DNA of 8,102 bases from an uncultured Bacteroidales bacterium. GTDB taxonomy: Bacteria > Bacteroidota > Bacteroidia > Bacteroidales > Paludibacteraceae. The stretch covers positions 1-8,102 of the forward strand of contig CAMJFV010000078.1 of the NCBI GenBank assembly GCA_946405045.1. Reading direction: 5' to 3'. Every line of letters begins with the position of its first letter. The first letter of the stretch is position 1. Made by a program: the position numbers and the translations under genes. Shown in pieces: positions 1 to 5,187 of this stretch. The notes under the pieces were generated by a model. That model saw only the letters and a list, made by a program, of their open reading frames with translations. It was not told where the DNA came from and did not search any database.

Positions 1-591
1 GCGGGAAACAAGCGTCTTGCCATCAAACTTCTCCAACGTCATTCTATAAGCACGCTTCAAACTCTTTTCATACGTTCCGATATAAAGGATCACACCTTTT
101 TCCACCTCAAGCTGCACGTTAGTGGCATTTGTCTCTCGTCTATACGCATTCTTATATTTCGCCAAAAAATCAAGTCGCACCTCATTAGCAGGAGGAATAA
201 CAAAACTAGACAAAAAATATGTCATAACCGCAATCACAGCCGCAGAGATCCAGTAAGGCACCATCACTCTATGGAAACTGATTCCCGATGCGAACGTAGC
301 GATAATCTCCGAATTATTAGCAAGTTGGGAAGTTATAAAAATGACGGCGATAAAAGTGATCAATGGAGAAAGCAGATTTGAGAAATACCACGCGAAATTA
401 AGATAGTAATCAAAAACTATCTCTTTCATAGTGGCATCAGCAAGATTGTCTATCTTCTCAGAAATATCAAACACAATCGCCACGCTTACAAGTAGGATAA
501 TCATCAAAAAATATGCTCCAAGGACCTTCTTGATGATATATAGATCGAGTTTTTTTAACAATGGTGACGAGACAAAAGGTAAATTACTCAT
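1..591 (-). CDS. LptF/LptG (YjgP/YjgQ) family permease, N-terminal part, cut by window edge
   Basis: The first 197 residues are visible and the frame stays open to base 1, so the C-terminal part is missing; I translated this frame by hand. The family forms the membrane part of the ABC machine that pulls lipopolysaccharide out of the inner membrane (LptB2FG). The N-terminus has the family pattern LDLYIIKKVLG leading into a first membrane helix (about residues 22-42), a second helix at about 66-90, the conserved stretch SEIIATFASGIS at about 94-105, and a third helix at about 112-132 before the soluble periplasmic domain begins. The ATG at 591 lies 12 bases after the tgt stop, with an AAAGAGAAG purine stretch between, so it is probably co-transcribed with tgt. 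Bacteroidetes carry more than one LptF/G-like gene and I cannot tell which this is, so no symbol is given. The family call is strong. Confidence 0.9.
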   Translation of the reverse strand, partial: MSNLPFVSSPLLKKLDLYIIKKVLGAYFLMIILLVSVAIVFDISEKIDNLADATMKEIVFDYYLNFAWYFSNLLSPLITFIAVIFITSQLANNSEIIATFASGISFHRVMVPYWISAAVIAVMTYFLSSFVIPPANEVRLDFLAKYKNAYRRETNATNVQLEVEKGVILYIGTYEKSLKRAYRMTLEKFDGKTLVSR

Positions 592-603
592 AATCTTCTC
601 TTT

Positions 604-1734
604 TTATAGTCTGACACTCAATTTCTTCACCATTTCCGCTTTCCACGTAGAGAAATCACCAGCTATAATATGTTGGCGTGCCATTTTCACAAGACGTAGA
701 TAAAAAGCAAGATTATGGATAGACGCGATTTGCATAGCCAAAAGTTCATCACTCACAAACAGGTGACGGAGATATGCCTTCGTGTAGACCTGATCGACGA
801 AACAATCGCTTTCTGGATCAAGTGGGGTAAAGTCATCCTTCCACTTCTGGTTTTTCATATTCATAGTGCCGTTAGCAGTAAACAGCCATCCATTACGGCC
901 ATTTCTTGTTGGCATCACACAGTCGAACATATCCACTCCACGTTCAATTGCTTCAAGCAAATTGGTAGGAGTGCCCACACCCATCAAGTAGCGAGGCTTG
1001 TCTGTTGGCAGGATTTTGTTGACCACCTCAATCATCTCATACATGACCTCAGCCGGCTCACCCACAGCAAGACCACCTATCGCATAACCTTCACGGTTTT
1101 TAGATGCCACCGTTTCAGCCGCTTTTTCACGCAAGTCTTTATAGGTACAACCCTGCACAATCGGAAAGAATGTCTGGCTATAGCCATATAGAGGCTCCGT
1201 CTCATCAAAATGTTTAAGTCCACGGTCAAGCCAACGCAATGTCATGTCAAGACTCTTCTTTGCATAGTTGTAGTCAGCTGTGCCCGGTGTACACTCGTCG
1301 AGAGCCATAATAATATCCGCACCTATCACACGCTGCGTGTCGACCACATTTTCTGGAGTGAAAATATGTTTAGAGCCATCTATATGTGAACGGAAAATAC
1401 AACCTTCCTCCGTCAACTTTCTTTGTCCAGAAAGAGAAAACACCTGAAATCCGCCACTGTCTGTAAGGATCGGGCGATCCCATCCATTAAACTTATGCAA
1501 GCCACCCGCTTTACGAAGCACATCAAGCCCGGGACGGAGGTAAAGATGATAAGTGTTGCCCAAGATAATCTGTGCCTTGATATCATCACGGAGTTCACGA
1601 GTATGTACACCCTTTACAGAGCCAAGCGTACCTACCGGCATAAAGATTGGAGTCTCGATAGTGCCGTGGTCAGTAGTGATCACACCAGCACGTGCTTTGC
1701 TATTCGGATCAGTATATTGAAGATCAAACTTCAT
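604..1734 (-). CDS. tgt: tRNA-guanine transglycosylase (queuosine pathway)
   Basis: This is a 376-residue enzyme of usual bacterial length that exchanges guanine for preQ1 at the wobble position of GUN-anticodon tRNAs. Active-site motifs are complete: D92 in TDSGGFQVFS, D146 and C148 in MALDEC, Q194 in PIVQG, GGLAVGE at 220-226 (the valine is typical of bacterial preQ1-using enzymes), and nucleophile D271 in DMFDCVMPTRNGRNG. The unusual part is the zinc site. The common bacterial C-x-C-x2-C...H set reads S309, C311, D314 and H340, so two cysteines are replaced while the surrounding YTKAYLRHL and IHNLAFY sequence is intact. I recall similar loss in other Bacteroidetes, so it is probably a lineage trait. 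The ATG at 1734 fits the family N-terminus and lies about 30 bases from a promoter. It heads a probable operon with the permease gene downstream. Confidence 0.97.
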   Translation of the reverse strand: MKFDLQYTDPNSKARAGVITTDHGTIETPIFMPVGTLGSVKGVHTRELRDDIKAQIILGNTYHLYLRPGLDVLRKAGGLHKFNGWDRPILTDSGGFQVFSLSGQRKLTEEGCIFRSHIDGSKHIFTPENVVDTQRVIGADIIMALDECTPGTADYNYAKKSLDMTLRWLDRGLKHFDETEPLYGYSQTFFPIVQGCTYKDLREKAAETVASKNREGYAIGGLAVGEPAEVMYEMIEVVNKILPTDKPRYLMGVGTPTNLLEAIERGVDMFDCVMPTRNGRNGWLFTANGTMNMKNQKWKDDFTPLDPESDCFVDQVYTKAYLRHLFVSDELLAMQIASIHNLAFYLRLVKMARQHIIAGDFSTWKAEMVKKLSVRL

Positions 1735-2008
1735 GTTTTCTAAATTTCATTCTATATTTGTGCAAAGTAACGATTTTTTTGCGAGTTGTGCAACTGAATG
1801 GAGGAGCAACCAAATACACAATTATCAAACTCCTATTTTATAAAGAATAGTATATTTATAATATCGTTTGAAACCTCATCATTCATTACATTCCTTTAAT
1901 CCTTCTAAAATTACGATGAAGACATACGAACATTCATAATAAAATCTGCATTCTTTTCTTATCCTACCGAATTATCATGCGATTACAAAATATCAAGTTT
2001 CATGTTAT
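1735..2008. other. AT-rich intergenic spacer between the PepSY_TM gene and tgt
   Basis: These 274 bases separate the end of the heme-type operon from the start of tgt. Apart from the tgt promoter near 1763-1793 I see no convincing gene, RNA or repeat. No GC-rich hairpin with a T tract follows the PepSY_TM stop at 2009, so the terminator of the upstream operon is either weak or not intrinsic. The spacer is clearly richer in A and T than the flanking genes. Confidence 0.6.
1763..1793 (-). promoter_or_regulatory. Probable sigma-ABfr-type promoter of tgt
   Basis: Read on the minus strand, TTG (1793-1791) is followed after 20 bases by TTACTTTG (1770-1763) and then C. This fits the Bacteroidetes vegetative promoter (-33 TTTG/TTG, spacer about 19-21, -7 TAnnTTTG) with one mismatch in the -7 box. 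Transcription would start near 1757, leaving a short A-rich leader of about 20 bases with no Shine-Dalgarno before the ATG at 1734. A small inverted repeat (AGTTG, 2 bases, CAACT at 1784-1795) overlaps the -33 element; it may be chance. Confidence 0.6.
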
Positions 2009-3562
2009 TTATCTGGGATTAGATTTACAACATCTTCCTCTTCTATAGATGATATAACCAGATATCAAGATAAGAGAAAGGAGAAGTCCGCTGACAAATA
2101 CAAATAAAACAGAAAATACAGAACCTAAAAAGGGTTCATAATATCTGCCGACATGAAGTTCTAAAGCGAAATTCCAGAGCGACATGGGTTGATTTTTGAG
2201 TATGTCAGGCATTGAAGGCATTTTCGCACTTGGTGATGCAGAATATTCAAATATCACAGGTTCACCAGATGCTGAAGACAAATCCAATGTTATTCCCGTC
2301 ACAGGATGTGTTGCTACAGGTTTGCCATGGCTCTTCACGACAGGAGCTCCAGTAAAATAATCTGTAATAAGATTTGTCTTTATGTTCCAACTGAATAGTC
2401 CGCTGAATGACCCTATCAACCACTCATTCTTTTCTTTTGGATTCCTACAAAACACATTTATTCCCATCGGGCTTACCGGTGGAGCTTGAGCTATTTTAAC
2501 CGCAACTGATTTCCGTAAGTCGTCTGATAGAGAAAAGAAGCCATCGCTCGTAGAAAGTAACCATGAATGCATATCAGCATTCCAACGAATTCCACGTAAC
2601 TTATCATGAAACACATTGTCATCAGACAATGTTGACCCAGGCAATGGAGAAACTTTCATAAGTGTAAGAGGAACCATCAACGGTGGGCGGAGACACATTC
2701 CAGTCAGCACAAGTAGGACAGTGATAATAATACATCCTGCTCCCAAACGATTATGCCATCTCAAATTCCACTTCATCCAACATGCTTGTCGCTTCACATC
2801 AAACCCTCTATTTCCCCTTTTGATATTGTAGGTCAGTATAAAGAACACCAAACCTGTGATGCAGAGGATAATAAGTACGATACCCATTGCGTCTACTATA
2901 AGTTTACCACAAATACCAAACAATTCTCCACTATGTAGCATCCATACCGTTTTGAAAAGCGTCACCTTACTTTCATAGCCAACCGTTTTATTTATAGGGC
3001 GCTCGACAAATGAGTATTCAGGGGGAACAGCTTCATAGATTGTTGAACGAGAAAGGACCACAACAGTGTCTCCACGAAGTGCTATATCGCTTATACGTTC
3101 ATCGTTGTTTGGGAGCAATAGTGTCTCCCATTTAGATGAATTCTTGTTGTATCTGTAAGCATCATATAGTCCGGCACACCATAATATACCATCAGAAGTC
3201 CGTACCACATTTGATATTTTATGATTGTCTATCCCTGGTGTAATCCCATTGTTGAAGTCCTTCCAACACTCAAAATTAGGATCAGTTTTCCACACTCCCA
3301 TCTGACCATATGCGATCAACCCATCGTCGACTTTCAATGTCCCCTTTACACTTCCCTGATTCCAATTCTCAATATGATATTCAGTCGGCATCCACCATCT
3401 TGACAACCCATAAGAAGAAAACAACTGTCGGTGATTTAGAATGATACCGCTTACACAAAAAATTAATATAAATGGGACAAAAAACATACCGACCCATTTA
3501 TGCCACGCTCGCCAACTGATGACGCTTTTCTTTTTTCTCGAGATTATTTTATCTTCTTGCAT
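2009..3562 (-). CDS. PepSY_TM-type four-helix membrane protein with large propeller-like periplasmic loops
   Basis: The protein has 517 residues and four predicted membrane helices at about 22-44, 220-245, 272-292 and 478-505. The first begins RAWHKWVG and ends in NH, the family signature of PepSY-associated membrane proteins. Histidines lie at or near helix ends (H21, H44, H210, H270, H470), which suggests bound heme b or a role in metal reduction; that is inference. The loops at 45-205 and 293-470 should be periplasmic. They contain repeated short strands such as GILWCAGLYDAYRYN, DGLIAYGQMGVWKT, SWLLSTSDGFFSL and WLIGSFSGLFSWN, resembling beta-propeller blades of the two-component-regulator type; I do not see a clear PepSY domain. 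The ATG at 3562 is 31 bases after the hmuV stop, so it is probably the last gene of the operon. It may reduce or pass on iron released from heme, but no exact function can be assigned. Confidence 0.8.
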   Translation of the reverse strand: MQEDKIISRKKKSVISWRAWHKWVGMFFVPFILIFCVSGIILNHRQLFSSYGLSRWWMPTEYHIENWNQGSVKGTLKVDDGLIAYGQMGVWKTDPNFECWKDFNNGITPGIDNHKISNVVRTSDGILWCAGLYDAYRYNKNSSKWETLLLPNNDERISDIALRGDTVVVLSRSTIYEAVPPEYSFVERPINKTVGYESKVTLFKTVWMLHSGELFGICGKLIVDAMGIVLIILCITGLVFFILTYNIKRGNRGFDVKRQACWMKWNLRWHNRLGAGCIIITVLLVLTGMCLRPPLMVPLTLMKVSPLPGSTLSDDNVFHDKLRGIRWNADMHSWLLSTSDGFFSLSDDLRKSVAVKIAQAPPVSPMGINVFCRNPKEKNEWLIGSFSGLFSWNIKTNLITDYFTGAPVVKSHGKPVATHPVTGITLDLSSASGEPVIFEYSASPSAKMPSMPDILKNQPMSLWNFALELHVGRYYEPFLGSVFSVLFVFVSGLLLSLILISGYIIYRRGRCCKSNPR

Positions 3563-3593
3563 TTTAGGAAATACCTTTTTCTACATTTTGTTT

Positions 3594-3920
3594 TCATTCA
3601 GGAACATAAATAATCTCTCCATTCTCCAGTTGATAGGCGACACCCACTTTCCTTCCCTTATTTTGATTTTTTGAAGACTGATCTTCAGAAGGAGTGTATT
3701 TGTTGATTTTCTTTCCCTCTTTGGTAATAATCTCCATATTCTCCTTTCCTGGGTTTTTCACAATGCTAAAATCCTCCTGCGAAAACATCTCCGTCATATT
3801 AAAACGAGTGACAAGAGCCACCATTAAGGCGACAGCAAAAACCATTGCGACATCAAAGAGGTTTGACACCGTCGACATTGGGTCGTCCTCTTCACTGTTT
3901 TTTAAAAGCGAATGTCTCAT
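3594..3920 (-). CDS. hmuV: HmuV-like DUF2149 protein, ExbD/MotB-like membrane anchor
   Basis: This 108-residue protein has the DUF2149 pattern: DPMSTVSNLFDVAMVFAVAL near the N-terminus, then IVKNPG (53-58), and MEIITKEGKKINKY at 62-75. A single membrane helix spans about 21-38. D23 sits at the start of that helix in an NLFDVAMVF context that resembles the ExbD/TolR/MotB segment carrying the proton-binding aspartate. The remaining 70 residues are polar and should be periplasmic, ending in a short predicted strand (GEIIYVPE). Its ATG overlaps the hmuU stop by 4 bases (ATGA at 3920-3917), with AGGA just upstream, so the two are translationally coupled. This start is preferred over Met15 because of that overlap. 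The family is otherwise uncharacterised; the partnership with HmuU is inferred from adjacency and the aspartate. Confidence 0.87.
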   Translation of the reverse strand: MRHSLLKNSEEDDPMSTVSNLFDVAMVFAVALMVALVTRFNMTEMFSQEDFSIVKNPGKENMEIITKEGKKINKYTPSEDQSSKNQNKGRKVGVAYQLENGEIIYVPE

Positions 3921-4504
3921 TTTCCTATAATTTCAGACAAATATTCCAAATTAGTCATATCCTGAAGATACCAACGCTGTTTGACTTGTTGGGTAACATA
4001 GCCTATAGCAGCTGCCACAAGACCTGTGACTGTGGTTGCGAATGCCACCTGCATATTGCGTGCCATCGATTCTATATCACCGGAAGCAAGTCCGGCAAGA
4101 GCAGGTCCCATAGGAATAAGCGTTCCCATAAGTCCCATCATTGGTCCAAGTTTTGTCAGGATCTTACTTATTCCTAGATCCTTGTCCGCCTCAATTTCAA
4201 ACTCAGACAACAAACGTTTCACCTCAGCTTTATTGTCACGTGATTCAATCATTTTCTTTATATAGCGAATGACGAGTATATTATCCTTCTTTGGCAAATT
4301 TTCCAAAACACTATCAAGTGTATCAGGAGTAATGCCAGTAAGAGCCTTTCGCACTTGTGCCGAAGACTTACGGATAGCAAGATATTGTCCGAAAAAACTT
4401 CCTATAAGCAAAAGAGCACGGATAAAAAGGACAATAAGAATAACTATTACCGGAACGAGCAGTCCGGTACTGATCCAATAAAGTATGTCTGATATTAATT
4501 CCAT
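3917..4504 (-). CDS. hmuU: HmuU-like MotA/TolQ/ExbB proton channel family protein
   Basis: This is a 195-residue inner-membrane protein. A first helix spans about 11-37, followed by a cytoplasmic helical segment (about 40-112) and two further helices at about 119-140 and 150-172. The second half carries the ExbB/TolQ core: KLGPMMGLMGTLIPMGPAL (118-136), corresponding to the lGLLGTviGm motif, and AFATTVTGLVAAAIGY (154-169), corresponding to aLxtTaxGLxvAIp. These helices line the proton path in ExbB and MotA. The start at 4504 overlaps the end of hmuT by 10 bases and has no Shine-Dalgarno, which points to coupled translation; the stop overlaps the hmuV start. By analogy it is the stator-like partner of HmuV, with HmuS the likely load because the genes are linked. 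The family call is firm; the load is inference. Confidence 0.92.
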   Translation of the reverse strand: MELISDILYWISTGLLVPVIVILIVLFIRALLLIGSFFGQYLAIRKSSAQVRKALTGITPDTLDSVLENLPKKDNILVIRYIKKMIESRDNKAEVKRLLSEFEIEADKDLGISKILTKLGPMMGLMGTLIPMGPALAGLASGDIESMARNMQVAFATTVTGLVAAAIGYVTQQVKQRWYLQDMTNLEYLSEIIGK

Positions 4505-5181
4505 TTTGATTTACTGATTTGATATTTAAAATAACCTACCCCAGCACAAACAAAAGCAAGGGTTATAAAAGCAAACAAAGCATTCCACTCTATAGGTTCC
4601 GCACCTTTGAAATTAGTGGTTCCATTGACCGTTGTCACTATTCCAAGAATCAGCACAAGCGACGATGAGAGGAACAACACTTCAAGACGCAACCCTTTCT
4701 GTGGCAAAAGCAATCGTAAAAAATAAGAGCCAACTATTATCGCAAGAAAAACAATTAATGCAAGCCCCCACGAAATGATTGCGAAGTCAACACCTGAAAT
4801 AAGGTACATCACCTGTATCTGTAGATAAAACAGAACAGGGAAAATAAGTAAACCAGGGAAGAATCTGAGTATACGATAAATCCAAATGGTACGACGAGAG
4901 ACAACCTCACCATAGAGTAATTTGCCAGAAAGCATACAGTAGGCCATCTGCCACAACACTTCAACAGTAAGGATCACCGAGGTATCGAGCATAAGAGCTT
5001 GATTGCCAAGCCACTCCCCTATCTCATTTCTACTTTGTTGTATAGCATAAGGCCATGAAAAGCCAATGAAGAGTGAGCAGAAAATAGCGATTGCTACTAT
5101 CTGCCACACTTTTAGAAATGTGAGTTTCAGCCATGTCATGAAGACAACAACAAGCATCAACACCAATATTACCGTTTCCAT
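4495..5181 (-). CDS. hmuT: HmuT-like multi-pass membrane protein of unknown function
   Basis: The 228-residue protein is almost entirely hydrophobic. I count about seven segments long enough to cross the membrane: roughly 2-18, 25-46, 65-84, 107-128, 133-158, 167-186 and 199-220. I see no nucleotide-binding, transport-signature or heme-ligand motif. Charged or polar spots include RNEIGEW (51-57) and VVSRRTIWIYR (93-103) between helices. It is called HmuT from its position between hmuS and the ExbB-like gene, as in the Porphyromonas hmu locus, so the symbol rests on synteny more than on sequence motifs. The ATG at 5181 follows the hmuS stop by 6 bases. It could be a membrane docking subunit for HmuS or a permease; the sequence does not decide between these. 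Confidence 0.75.
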   Translation of the reverse strand: METVILVLMLVVVFMTWLKLTFLKVWQIVAIAIFCSLFIGFSWPYAIQQSRNEIGEWLGNQALMLDTSVILTVEVLWQMAYCMLSGKLLYGEVVSRRTIWIYRILRFFPGLLIFPVLFYLQIQVMYLISGVDFAIISWGLALIVFLAIIVGSYFLRLLLPQKGLRLEVLFLSSSLVLILGIVTTVNGTTNFKGAEPIEWNALFAFITLAFVCAGVGYFKYQISKSKWN

Positions 5182-5187
5182 CGGCTG

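Noticed and set aside
715..1191. 158-codon open frame on the plus strand
   Set aside because: It lies wholly inside tgt on the opposite strand, and its translation has no domain pattern; it is a shadow of a strongly conserved gene.
1833..1850. Small AT-rich hairpin as a terminator for the upstream operon
   Set aside because: The stem is only about five A/T-rich pairs, has a mismatch when read as minus-strand RNA, and is not followed by a T tract.
3876..3878. Met15 as the start of hmuV
   Set aside because: The upstream ATG at 3920 overlaps the hmuU stop as ATGA and has AGGA just before it, which fits the tight packing of the operon better.
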